Below, one piece after another: positions 1-7,959 of a DNA stretch of 64,000 nucleotides; the stretch's first letter is position 1, and the number at the start of each line of letters is the position of its first letter. Both the position numbers and the translations under genes were made by a program. Origin of the DNA: Micromonospora alfalfae. Its GTDB lineage: Bacteria; Actinomycetota; Actinomycetes; Mycobacteriales; Micromonosporaceae. The DNA is taken from NCBI RefSeq assembly GCF_022230925.1, contig NZ_JAKKFH010000008.1, forward strand, positions 372,001 through 436,000. The letters are read 5' to 3'. The notes beneath the pieces were generated by a model. The model did no database searches. It saw only the letters and a program-made list of their open reading frames with translations, and was not told where the DNA came from.

Positions 1-864
1 TTCACCACGGAACGCGATGTCGAACAGCCGGGGAAGGTCCGCCGGGGGGATGCCGCCACAGGTGTCGGCAACCGACAGCCAGGCGTGGTCCTCCTCCCGG
101 CCGGCTTCGATGCGTACGGTGCCGTCGGCCGGGGTGTAGCGGACGGCGTTGAGCAGCAGATTGGCCACCACCCGCGCCAGTTCCGGTTCGCTCGCGGCGA
201 CAGTGGGCCACCCCGACTCGCTGGCGATCAGCTTGATGCGGCGAGCGTCGGCCAGTGGGATGGTGCTGGCCAGCGCGTCCGAGACCACCTCGCCGAGCGG
301 CACCGCCGTCAACGACAACCGCAACGCTCCCGCGTTGATCCGGGACAGCTCGAACAGGTCGTCGACGAGGCGGGTCATCCGGTCGGTCTCCACGCGGATG
401 CGGCGGTGGTACTCGTCTACCGTTTCCGGATCGCGGACCACCCGGTCCTCCAGCGCCTCCGCCATCGCCCGCAGCCCGGCCAGCGGGGTCCGCAGGTCGT
501 GGGAGACCCAGGCGACCAGGTCGCGTCGTCCCTTCTCCAGTTGCCGTTCCCGCTCCCGAGCCTGGTCACGCCACACCGCGGCGCGGGCCAGTCGCCGGCC
601 GAAGTGCCCGCCGACGGCGAGGCTGACCACAGCCGCCGCCGCGACGGTGATCAGGACCACCTCACTGTCGTGCGCGGAGAGGAACATCGCTTCCGCGACC
701 GCCATCACCCCGACGGCGACAGCGACCACAGTGGTGGTGAGCAGCACGCTGAGGTGCACGGTGATCGAGCTGCGCCGGAGCGCGCGGAGCAGCACCGCGC
801 CGGCGAGACCGATGCCGAGGGCCGCGCCGAGGGCGATCGCGAAGATCAGGAGTACGTCACGCAT
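1..864 (-). CDS. Sensor histidine kinase (partial, 3' end outside window)
   Basis: Membrane histidine kinase that would phosphorylate the response regulator encoded just upstream on the same strand. The visible 288 residues start with ATG at 864 and show three hydrophobic helices (about residues 3-26, 37-60, 67-85), a dimerisation/phosphoacceptor segment SHDLRTPL with His122, an N-box (NLLLNAVRYTP, about 236-246) and a D-box-like DTCGGIPP near 268. Only the end of the ATPase domain is missing. The start codon overlaps the last 8 bases of the regulator gene (857-864), so the two are translationally coupled. There is almost no extracytoplasmic loop, which suggests sensing within or near the membrane. 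The stimulus cannot be inferred. Confidence 0.93.
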   Translation of the reverse strand, partial: MRDVLLIFAIALGAALGIGLAGAVLLRALRRSSITVHLSVLLTTTVVAVAVGVMAVAEAMFLSAHDSEVVLITVAAAAVVSLAVGGHFGRRLARAAVWRDQARERERQLEKGRRDLVAWVSHDLRTPLAGLRAMAEALEDRVVRDPETVDEYHRRIRVETDRMTRLVDDLFELSRINAGALRLSLTAVPLGEVVSDALASTIPLADARRIKLIASESGWPTVAASEPELARVVANLLLNAVRYTPADGTVRIEAGREEDHAWLSVADTCGGIPPADLPRLFDIAFRGE

Positions 865-1552
865 GGGCCGGCTCGTAGCGGTAGCCGACACCCCAGACGG
901 TCACGATCCGCTGCGGATCGGCCGGGTTGGCCTCGATCTTCTCCCGCAGTCGGCGTACGTGCACTGTCACTGTCGAATGGTCCCCGAAGTTCCACCCCCA
1001 CACCTGCTCAAGAAGTTCGGCCCGGCCGAAGACCCGGGACGGATGCCGCATGAGATGGACGAGCAGGTCGAATTCGCGCAACGTCAGGGCCAGATCCGCA
1101 CCCGCGAGGCGGGCGGTTCGGGAGGCCGTGTGCACCACCAGGTCGCCATCGGTGAGCGCCTCCGGCCGCTCGGGTGGCGTCCCACCTCCGGCGCGACGAA
1201 GCACCGAACGGACCCGCAGCACCAGTTCCCGGGGTGAGAAGGGCTTGGTCAGGTAGTCGTCCGCGCCGAGTTGCAGCCCGAGGATCCGGTCGGACTCGTC
1301 ACCGCGGGCGGTCAGCATGACGATCGGCACGCCGTCGGGCCGTACCCGCAGTGCCCGGCACACCTCCAGGCCGTTGATCCGGGGCAGCATCAGGTCGAGC
1401 ACTACCAGGTGTGGCGCCTGCCGCTCCACGGCCGCCAGTGCCGCCGCACCGTCCGCCGCGAGGCTCACCTGGAAGCCGTCGTTCTCGAGGTAACGCCGAA
1501 TGACGTCGCTCACTGTCTGATCGTCGTCGACCACCAGCACACGCTGCGTCAC
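857..1552 (-). CDS. OmpR/PhoB-family response regulator
   Basis: DNA-binding partner of the adjacent kinase, 231 residues from GTG at 1552. The N-terminal receiver domain has the acidic triad VVDDD (residues 7-11), phosphoacceptor Asp53 in VVLDLMLP and the TKPF lysine near residue 102. The C-terminal winged helix (about 130-231) contains the HSTVTVHVRRLREKIE recognition segment and the GVGYRY end typical of OmpR-type proteins. The frame stays open upstream to 1699, but the receiver fold begins at the GTG, and GGAAGG precedes it at usual spacing. The gene is divergent from the epimerase gene at 1712, so the 159-bp gap should carry both promoters. Confidence 0.95.
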   Translation of the reverse strand: MTQRVLVVDDDQTVSDVIRRYLENDGFQVSLAADGAAALAAVERQAPHLVVLDLMLPRINGLEVCRALRVRPDGVPIVMLTARGDESDRILGLQLGADDYLTKPFSPRELVLRVRSVLRRAGGGTPPERPEALTDGDLVVHTASRTARLAGADLALTLREFDLLVHLMRHPSRVFGRAELLEQVWGWNFGDHSTVTVHVRRLREKIEANPADPQRIVTVWGVGYRYEPAHA

Positions 1553-1711
1553 GGACCTTCCCCGTTCCGCCCCGTCAACGTCTCCCCCAGATGTCCATCG
1601 GCCCAGCGTAGCCAGGCACCAGCCGCCGCCCGCACCAGCAAACCTTGCGAGGTTCTTACGGCTGCGTGCGGAAACCCGCCCAGGCGTACGCGGGGTCATA
1701 CGGTGACCGGA

Positions 1712-2791
1712 ATGCGGATACTTGTCACCGGTGCGGCCGGCTTCATCGGCTCACACGTCGCGGACCTGCTCACCGACGACGGGCACGAGGTGGTGGCCGT
1801 TGACGCGCTCCTGCCCGAGGCGCACGGTGCGACGGCGCCGCCCTGGACCGAGCGGCACGACCTGGTGGTCGGCGACGTGCGGAACACCGAGTTGCTGACC
1901 CGGCTACTGACCGGGATCGACGCGGTCTGCCATCAGGCAGCCATGGTCGGCCACGGCATCGACCCGGCCGACGCCCCCCGGTACGCCGCGCACAACGACC
2001 TCGGCACTGCCACCCTCCTCGCGGCGATGCACGCCGCCGGGGTACGCCGACTGGTGCTGGCCAGCTCGATGGTGGTCTACGGCGAGGGCCGCTACCACTG
2101 CCCCACCCATGGAATCGTCAGGCCTGCCGGCCGCCGGGTCGCCGACCTGGCCGAGGGCCGCTACGAGCCGACCTGCCCTCGCTGCGACCAGGCGCTCTCC
2201 CCCGGTCTGGTGCCCGAGGACGCGCCGCTGGAGCCGCACAGCACGTACGCCGCCACCAAGCTGGCCCAGGAACACCTCGCCGGCGCCTGGGCCCGGCAGA
2301 CCGGCGGATCCGTCTGGGCCCTGCGCTACCACAACGTCTACGGTCCGCGAATGCCCCGCGACACCCCGTATTCGGGGGTCGCGTCGATCTTCCGGTCGGC
2401 ACTGGCCGCCGGACGAGCGCCCCGGGTGCTGGAGGACGGCCGGCAACGGCGCGACTTCGTGCACGTGACCGACGTGGCGGCGGCCAACCTGCTGGCCCTC
2501 ACGACACCGGCACCGGACCCCCTGACCCCGATCAACGTCTGCTCGGGCGAGCCGCACACCGTCGGCGAGCTGGCCCACGAGCTGGCGTCGGCGATGGGCG
2601 GGCCAGCGCCGGTCACGGTCGGGGGCGGACGGGCGGCCGACGTACGGCATGTCGTGGCCGACCCGGCGCGCGCCACCCGGCTGCTTGGTTTCACCGCCCG
2701 GGTCGGCTTCGCCGCTGGCATCGCCGACTTCACCACAGCGGTCATGCGAGACCCGGCCTCGGTCACGACACCGTCCACAGTAGGTGGTTGA
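1712..2791 (+). CDS. NAD-dependent epimerase/dehydratase (SDR), sugar-nucleotide type
   Basis: Extended short-chain dehydrogenase of 359 residues that probably interconverts a nucleotide-activated sugar. The Rossmann motif TGAAGFIG (6-13) binds NAD, SSMVVYG (about 118-124) supplies the catalytic Ser region, and YAATK (179-183) is the YxxxK pair. Between them lies an insert with Cys130, His133, Cys155 and Cys158 (CPTH...CPRC) that looks like a small metal-binding knuckle. A similar insert occurs, as far as I recall, in dTDP-L-rhamnose 4-epimerase-like enzymes, so that activity is a reasonable guess. ATG at 1712 opens the domain directly; GTG at 1703 is an in-frame alternative. The 3' end overlaps the opposing membrane-protein gene by 29 bp. 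Confidence 0.88.
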   Translation: MRILVTGAAGFIGSHVADLLTDDGHEVVAVDALLPEAHGATAPPWTERHDLVVGDVRNTELLTRLLTGIDAVCHQAAMVGHGIDPADAPRYAAHNDLGTATLLAAMHAAGVRRLVLASSMVVYGEGRYHCPTHGIVRPAGRRVADLAEGRYEPTCPRCDQALSPGLVPEDAPLEPHSTYAATKLAQEHLAGAWARQTGGSVWALRYHNVYGPRMPRDTPYSGVASIFRSALAAGRAPRVLEDGRQRRDFVHVTDVAAANLLALTTPAPDPLTPINVCSGEPHTVGELAHELASAMGGPAPVTVGGGRAADVRHVVADPARATRLLGFTARVGFAAGIADFTTAVMRDPASVTTPSTVGG

Positions 2792-4127
2792 CGGCGAGAG
2801 CCGTGGCGGCCTGGGCGGCCAACCACCACCGCCGGTGACAGCGGGGCAGGTGCGCGGTGGCGACCAACAGCCAGACGGCGAACGGTAGCCAGATCCGCTC
2901 GACCTCTGCCTTGCTGAGCCCGGACAGGTCCGCCGCGAGCACCGCCACCGCCGCCGCGATGGGCAAGCACACAGTGGGTCCGGCGCTGGCGATCCGCTGC
3001 CGAAAGGCCGTCGCGAGCGGTGGGTGCGGCGCTCGGATCGACACGGCGGCCACCGCCCGCCGCAGCGCCGGCCCGACCACCGGGCCGGCCGAGAGCAGCA
3101 GGGCGGCAAGATTCGCCCAGACCCAGTAACCGTACGGGCGTTCCGCCGCCCAGCCCTGGTAGTAACGACGTGCCACCAGGTGGTAGCCGTCCAGCCACCA
3201 GAAGCCGGCGACTGTGAACGCGGCGACGACGGCCGCGACCGCCGTCGCCGCGACCAGGAACACGCCGAGGCGGTCCCGCGCCCGGAGCAGCACCACTGTC
3301 AACGCGAGCAACCCGACCAGGACGAACCCGTACGACAGGTAGAGCGCGAAACCGAGTAACAACCCGCCCAGTACGGCCCCCGGTCGGCCACCCACCGCCA
3401 GCAGCGCCAACCCGGCCGCTACCACCGCGGCGAAGATCCCGTCCGCGGACGCGCCCACCCAGACCGCCCCCGGGAGCAGCACCAGGAACGGCCACACCGC
3501 CCGGGCAGCGTCCTCGGCGCCGAGTGCCCGCAGCGTCACCGGAACCGACACCGACACCGTGGCGCCGAGCAGCACGCAGGCGAGCCCGGCGGCGGTCCCA
3601 CCGCCGAGGCCGATCCGCTCCAGCCAGACGAAGAACAGCAACGCTCCCGGTGGGTGAGCGGCAGCGTGGGTGGACCACGAATCGGGCTGGAAGTCGAGAA
3701 TCCGGTCGGCGAAGCCGGACAACATGATGCTGACGTCCGTCACCCGGGGCACCTCGTGCAGGTACTCGGCCTGCACGGTGAGCCGCTCGGTCAACCCCGC
3801 GGACCAGCCGTCCACCAGAGCCAGCGACAGCGTCCAGAGCAGCGAGGCGACATAGCCGACCACCAGCAGCCGCGGCCAGCGCGTGTCGGTTCCCCAGCGT
3901 GTGCCCCGCCAGACGAACAGCGCCGCGACGAGAAGCGCGACGGGGGTGCCGGGCCCCAGATGGGGTTGCCAACTCGCGTAGAGCGGCGCCGCGTCGGCGT
4001 GCAGTCGTACGCCCTGATGGTTGAGCAGGGCGCCGACGGCGACGGCGACGGCGAGCAGTGCCACCTCGACGCCGAGGACGATCAGGTCGGCGGACCGGGT
4101 TCGTCCCGGCCGGGTCATCATGGTCAT
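2763..4127 (-). CDS. Multispanning membrane protein, possible GT-C type glycosyltransferase
   Basis: About 454 residues with some 10-12 predicted hydrophobic helices. An extracytoplasmic loop after the second helix pair contains Asp/Glu residues, and a later loop carries HAAAHPPGALL. The HPPG motif recalls GT-C polyprenyl-phosphate-sugar-dependent glycosyltransferases (GT39/ArnT-like), where an HPP element follows the first catalytic loop. Its place among an epimerase, a GT2 enzyme and a DUF2064 transferase supports a role in assembling a glycan or glycolipid. The start is uncertain: ATG codons at 4127, 4121 and 4118 are close together and a GTG at 4175 is also in frame. The C terminus overlaps the end of the epimerase gene. 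Confidence 0.75.
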   Translation of the reverse strand: MTMMTRPGRTRSADLIVLGVEVALLAVAVAVGALLNHQGVRLHADAAPLYASWQPHLGPGTPVALLVAALFVWRGTRWGTDTRWPRLLVVGYVASLLWTLSLALVDGWSAGLTERLTVQAEYLHEVPRVTDVSIMLSGFADRILDFQPDSWSTHAAAHPPGALLFFVWLERIGLGGGTAAGLACVLLGATVSVSVPVTLRALGAEDAARAVWPFLVLLPGAVWVGASADGIFAAVVAAGLALLAVGGRPGAVLGGLLLGFALYLSYGFVLVGLLALTVVLLRARDRLGVFLVAATAVAAVVAAFTVAGFWWLDGYHLVARRYYQGWAAERPYGYWVWANLAALLLSAGPVVGPALRRAVAAVSIRAPHPPLATAFRQRIASAGPTVCLPIAAAVAVLAADLSGLSKAEVERIWLPFAVWLLVATAHLPRCHRRWWLAAQAATALAVNHLLWTVS

Positions 4128-4274
4128 GGTGACGGCCGACGATACGACCTCCCACCAGGCATTCGACGGCCGCACGGTGAGACGTCAGAGAGTCGTAAGA
4201 TCCGGTGCCGTGTAAGCGATTCGTAAGGAGCAACCGCGGTCCGGACGGCCGGTGGCGGGCCTAGCGTCGCCGGT

Positions 4275-4955
4275 ATGCACACAACGATCGACGTGGTGCT
4301 GCCGTGTCTTGACGAGGCGGCCGCACTGCCTGCCGTACTGAGCGGGCTACCGCCCGGCTACCGCGCCATCGTGGTCGACAACGGCTCCACCGACGGTTCG
4401 CCGGTCGTCGCGGCCGAGTACGGGGCGCGGGTCGTCCACGAGCCGCGACGGGGGTACGGAGCGGCAGTACACGCCGGCCTGCTGGCGGCGGAGACGGATC
4501 TGGTCTGCGTGCTCGACGCGGACGGCTCGTTCGACCCGGCCGAGTTGCCCAGGCTCGTCTCGGCGGTGCTCGACGGGCAGGCCGATCTCGCCGTCGGGCG
4601 ACGTCGACCGGTCTCGGCGGACGCTTGGCCGTGGCATGCCCGCGCCGGGAACGCGCTGGTCGCGGCCCTGCTGCGGCGTCGCGGCGTGCCGGTGTACGAC
4701 ATCAGCCCGATCCGGGTCGCCCGCCGGGCGGCGCTGCTCGGACTCGGTGTCGACGACCGCGCGTTCGGCTATCCCCTGGAACTGCTGCTGCGCGCGGCCG
4801 GAGCGGGCTGGCGAATCCTCGAACTGGACGTCGCGTACGCGCCGCGGGCCGCCGGCACCAGTTCGAAGGTCTCCGGGTCGGTCCGGGGCACGCTGCGGGC
4901 GACCCGGGACTTCGCCGGAGTGCTGCGCGCCGACGCCGCCGGTGGTGGCCGGTGA
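4275..4955 (+). CDS. Glycosyltransferase family 2 protein
   Basis: Cytoplasmic GT-A fold transferase of 226 residues, starting at ATG 4275. It shows the GT2 signature VVLPCLDEA (7-15), VVDNGSTDGS (about 33-42) and the metal-binding LDADGSFDP (about 79-87), in the manner of dolichol-phosphate-mannose synthase-like enzymes but with no C-terminal membrane segment. It probably moves a sugar from a nucleotide donor to a lipid or small acceptor. It is the first of five genes joined by 4-bp overlaps (ending at 7915), so these products are very likely made together. The acceptor cannot be read from the sequence. Confidence 0.9.
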   Translation: MHTTIDVVLPCLDEAAALPAVLSGLPPGYRAIVVDNGSTDGSPVVAAEYGARVVHEPRRGYGAAVHAGLLAAETDLVCVLDADGSFDPAELPRLVSAVLDGQADLAVGRRRPVSADAWPWHARAGNALVAALLRRRGVPVYDISPIRVARRAALLGLGVDDRAFGYPLELLLRAAGAGWRILELDVAYAPRAAGTSSKVSGSVRGTLRATRDFAGVLRADAAGGGR

Positions 4956-5632
4956 ACGTCCTGCTCCTGGTTGCGAAGGCACCGGTCGCCGGGCAGGCCA
5001 AGACGCGCCTCTGCCCGCCCGCCGATCCCATCCAGGCGGCCCGGATCGCGGCGGCGTCGCTGTTGGACACCCTCGCGGCCGCGCGCGCCACCGCCTCGAC
5101 CATTCCCGTGCTGGCCCACACCGGTCGGTTCGCCGATGCCGAGTACAGCGCGGAACTCACCGCCGCGTTGGCGGGCTGGCACCTGCTTGCGCAGCGTGGC
5201 GACACGTTCGCCGACCGCCTCGCGAACGCCCACGCCGACACCGCTGCGGCTTTTCCCGGCCGACCGGTGCTGCAGATCGGCATGGACACCCCGCAGATCG
5301 GGCCGGCAGTGCTCACCACGGCCCTGGACCGGCTCGCCGAACACCAGGCGGTGTTCGGACCGGCGCTGGATGGCGGCTGGTGGGCACTCGGGTTACGCGA
5401 TCCCAGGTACGCGAGCGCGTTACGCGACGTACCCATGTCGACCGACGACACCGGGCGACGCACCCTCGCCGCGCTGCACGGGCGCGGCCTGCAACCGGCG
5501 ATCCTGCCCGTACAGCGGGATGTCGACGACTGGTCGACGGCGCTGGCGGTCGCGGCCGACCTGCCCGGCACCCGGTTCGCGGACGCCGTCACGGCGGTGG
5601 ACCGCCATCTGCTGATCGGGCACGCCCGGTGA
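4952..5632 (+). CDS. DUF2064 / TIGR04282-type glycosyltransferase-like protein
   Basis: 226-residue protein starting at GTG 4952, overlapping the stop of the GT2 gene by 4 bp. The N-terminal VAKAPVAGQAKTRLCPP (8-24) resembles the nucleotide-binding start of NTP-transferase/GT-A folds, and the central GMDTPQIGP, FGPALDGGWWALG and MSTDDTG segments are characteristic of the family annotated as rSAM/selenodomain-associated transferase 1. Relatives are linked to arsenosugar-type pathways in cyanobacteria, but no arsM or radical SAM gene is present here, so the substrate is open. Pairing with GT2, methyltransferase and molybdenum genes recurs in actinobacteria (recollection, not checked). Confidence 0.85.
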   Translation: MNVLLLVAKAPVAGQAKTRLCPPADPIQAARIAAASLLDTLAAARATASTIPVLAHTGRFADAEYSAELTAALAGWHLLAQRGDTFADRLANAHADTAAAFPGRPVLQIGMDTPQIGPAVLTTALDRLAEHQAVFGPALDGGWWALGLRDPRYASALRDVPMSTDDTGRRTLAALHGRGLQPAILPVQRDVDDWSTALAVAADLPGTRFADAVTAVDRHLLIGHAR

Positions 5633-6345
5633 CTTCGACCATCAGTCTCGACGGTTTCGCCGTGGTGCTGGGCAGGCTCGGCGGGTGGTCCGCAGACCCT
5701 GACGCCTACGCCACGCCGGTCGGCCGCCCGAGGCCCGCGACCCAACCCGACCATTGGCTGGTGCACACCGACGGGCGACGTGACCTGTTGCCGGTACGGC
5801 GCTGGCACGGCCCGCCCGAACCGGCGATCGAGTCCGTCGCCGCACGCTGCACCGGGCCCACAATCGACCTCGGTTGCGGCCCCGGCCGGCTGACCAGGGC
5901 ACTCGCCCAGCGCGGCCTCGTCGCACTGGGGGTGGACATCTCCGCCGAGGCGGTACGTCTGACCCAGGACCGGGGGGTCATCGCCCTGCGACGCGACGTC
6001 TTCGAACCCCTTCCCGGCGAGGGGAGGTGGGCGCACGCCCTGCTCATCGACGGCAACATCGGCATCGGTGGCGACCCGGTCCGCCTGCTGCGCCGGTGCG
6101 GCACCCTGATCGCGGCCGACGGAACGCTGCTGGTCGAGGTGGAACCCCCGGGGACCGGGCTCTGGCAGGGGCAGGCGTACGTGGTGTCCGGGTCGTCCGG
6201 CGATCGGGAACTGCGCGGGCCGGTGTTCCGCTGGGCGCGGGTCGGAGCGGAGGCGGTGTCCAGTGCCGCCGCCGCTGCCGGCCTGCGGGTCGTCGACCGT
6301 TTCCGGTTCGGTCCACGCTGGTTCGCCGAGTTGGCGCGTCCATGA
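5629..6345 (+). CDS. Class I SAM-dependent methyltransferase
   Basis: 238-residue protein from GTG 5629, overlapping the previous stop by 4 bp. The central Rossmann domain has SAM motif I TIDLGCGPGRLTRAL (about 80-94), the acidic end of strand 2 (GVDISAEAV) and the segment RWAHALLIDGNIGIGGD. The N-terminal 75 residues look like a short substrate-specific cap (GYATP-type region, LLPVRRWHGP). It probably methylates a small metabolite or a sugar in the pathway served by the neighbouring transferases. There is no membrane segment or signal peptide. Confidence 0.88.
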   Translation: MTSTISLDGFAVVLGRLGGWSADPDAYATPVGRPRPATQPDHWLVHTDGRRDLLPVRRWHGPPEPAIESVAARCTGPTIDLGCGPGRLTRALAQRGLVALGVDISAEAVRLTQDRGVIALRRDVFEPLPGEGRWAHALLIDGNIGIGGDPVRLLRRCGTLIAADGTLLVEVEPPGTGLWQGQAYVVSGSSGDRELRGPVFRWARVGAEAVSSAAAAAGLRVVDRFRFGPRWFAELARP

Positions 6346-7508
6346 TCCGCCGGCCACGCGTCCCCGTACCCGAGGACTTCACCGCGCCCTCGCACTCACC
6401 ACTGGTCACCGCCCGGCTCGGTCTCTGGCTCGCTGTGGCGTTCGGGCTGTGTTTCGGCACCGGGCTGCTCAGTCACTACATCCAGCACCCGCCGGGCTGG
6501 TTCACCTGGCCGACCCGACCGGTGAACCTGTACCGGATCACCCAGGGTGTCCACGTGCTCTCCGGTGTCGCGGCGGTCCCGTTGCTGCTGGCCAAGCTGT
6601 GGAGCGTCTACCCCCGGCTGTTTGTCCGTCCGCCAGTGCGTCAGCCGATCCGGTTGTCCGCCCACGCCCTCGAACGGATCTCCGTCCTGGTGCTGGTCTG
6701 CGCGGCGTTCTTCGAACTGGTCACGGGCCTGTTCAACGTCGCCCAGTCGTACCCGTGGGGGTTCTTCTTCCCGACGGCGCACTACGCGGTCGCCTGGCTG
6801 GTGGTGGGCGCGCTGCTGCTGCACGTCGCGGTGAAGCTCCCCGTCGCCCGCGCGGCGCTGAGCACGCCACTGCGACGCAGCGGAGCGGCGCCGGCTGCGA
6901 CGCCGGGGCCTGACGATCGGGACTCGTCCGAGCGGCGGGCGTTCCTCCGTACCTCGGCGGGCGTCGCCGGCATCGCCGTGCTGGCCACCGCCGGGGTCAC
7001 AGTGCCGTGGCTACGTCGGGTGTCGCCGCTGGCGTGGCGTTCCGCGTCCGGGCCGCAGGGCGTACCGATCAACCGTACGGCGGCTGCCGCGCACATCTCC
7101 GTTCCCCCGGACTGGCGGCTGGAGATCGTCTGGGCGGGCGGGCGGAACAGCCTGTCCCTGGCCGACCTCGCGGCCCTGCCGCAACGCACAGCGGAACTGC
7201 CGATCGCCTGTGTCGAGGGCTGGAGCGCCTCGGCCCACTGGACCGGCGTGCCCGTCGTGCAGTTGCTCCGCTGGGCCGGCGCACCGACCGGCCGACCGGT
7301 TCGAGTCACCTCACTGGAAACCGACGGCCTGTACGCGGCGAGCACACTCCCCGCGGCCCATTCCCGGGACCCGCTGACCCTGCTCGCGCTGCGGATCAAC
7401 GGCGAGGAACTGTCGCCCGACCACGGTTACCCCTGCCGGCTCATCGCGCCGAGCCGGCCGGGGGTCCTGCAGACCAAGTGGGTGGCCCGGCTGGAGGTGC
7501 TGCGGTGA
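6342..7508 (+). CDS. Membrane cytochrome b-like domain fused to sulfite-oxidase-fold molybdopterin oxidoreductase
   Basis: 388 residues from ATG 6342, overlapping the methyltransferase stop. The N-terminal half has four hydrophobic helices (about 24-45, 66-86, 108-131, 147-166) with candidate haem-ligand histidines 45, 71, 147 and 161. A Tat-like RRAFLRTS (198-205) with a following hydrophobic helix leads into an exported domain of the SUOX/YedY fold. Cys290 in IACVEGWSASAHWTGV is the expected molybdenum ligand. The architecture resembles MsrQ (haem membrane protein) and MsrP (molybdoenzyme) joined in one chain. It probably oxidises or reduces an unknown substrate outside the membrane. The downstream membrane gene starts within its stop codon. 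Confidence 0.87.
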   Translation: MIRRPRVPVPEDFTAPSHSPLVTARLGLWLAVAFGLCFGTGLLSHYIQHPPGWFTWPTRPVNLYRITQGVHVLSGVAAVPLLLAKLWSVYPRLFVRPPVRQPIRLSAHALERISVLVLVCAAFFELVTGLFNVAQSYPWGFFFPTAHYAVAWLVVGALLLHVAVKLPVARAALSTPLRRSGAAPAATPGPDDRDSSERRAFLRTSAGVAGIAVLATAGVTVPWLRRVSPLAWRSASGPQGVPINRTAAAAHISVPPDWRLEIVWAGGRNSLSLADLAALPQRTAELPIACVEGWSASAHWTGVPVVQLLRWAGAPTGRPVRVTSLETDGLYAASTLPAAHSRDPLTLLALRINGEELSPDHGYPCRLIAPSRPGVLQTKWVARLEVLR

Positions 7509-7915
7509 GAGTCACCCGACTGCTCCTGCTCGTGGTCGGCGCCGCGGCCACCGCGTACGGCTGTTGGTTGCTCCTGCCTCAACTCGGCACCGCCCTGCCG
7601 TGGCTGATCGGCGGCCCGGTGCTGCACGACGTCCTGGTGGCACCGCTGGTCGGACTCGTCGGGTTGGCGCTGGGTCGACTGGTGACGAACCGGTTACGTC
7701 TGGCCTGGATAGCCGCAGGTCTGGCGGCCAGCGCCACGTTGCTGCTGATCGCGGTGCCCCTGCTGTGGCGACCACCCTCGGCGCCTCCGAACCCGGGCCT
7801 ACCGGACCGCGACTACCCGCTGGGGCTCGCTGTCGGGCTGGCTGTCCTCTGGGCCGCGATCGTGGTCGTCCTGGTCGTCGCCACCACGCTCGACCGGCGC
7901 ACCGACCGTCAGTGA
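7505..7915 (+). CDS. Small four-helix membrane protein of unknown function
   Basis: 136-residue protein from GTG 7505, overlapping the upstream stop by 4 bp. It consists of about four hydrophobic helices (3-24, 35-58, 66-88, 105-128) with an Arg-rich loop after helix 2 and a charged tail. No catalytic motif is visible. Its coupling to the haem/molybdopterin fusion suggests an accessory or anchor subunit for that enzyme. This is the last gene of the tightly overlapped run begun at 4275. Confidence 0.75.
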   Translation: MRVTRLLLLVVGAAATAYGCWLLLPQLGTALPWLIGGPVLHDVLVAPLVGLVGLALGRLVTNRLRLAWIAAGLAASATLLLIAVPLLWRPPSAPPNPGLPDRDYPLGLAVGLAVLWAAIVVVLVVATTLDRRTDRQ

Positions 7916-7959
7916 ATTCGCTCCACGCGTTCCCTACTCGTCGCTCAGGAGGGGCATCC

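Noticed and set aside
85..1237. Long plus-strand open frames across the kinase and regulator genes
   Set aside because: They are high-GC antisense shadows; the minus strand encodes complete kinase and receiver motifs.
1271..1711. Upstream extension of the epimerase frame (147 extra residues)
   Set aside because: The extension is antisense to the response regulator gene, and the Rossmann fold starts exactly at ATG 1712.
2338..4233. 631-codon minus-strand frame over the GT-C-like gene
   Set aside because: It lacks hydrophobic helices and reads as Arg/Pro-rich noise; the alternative frame is a coherent membrane protein.
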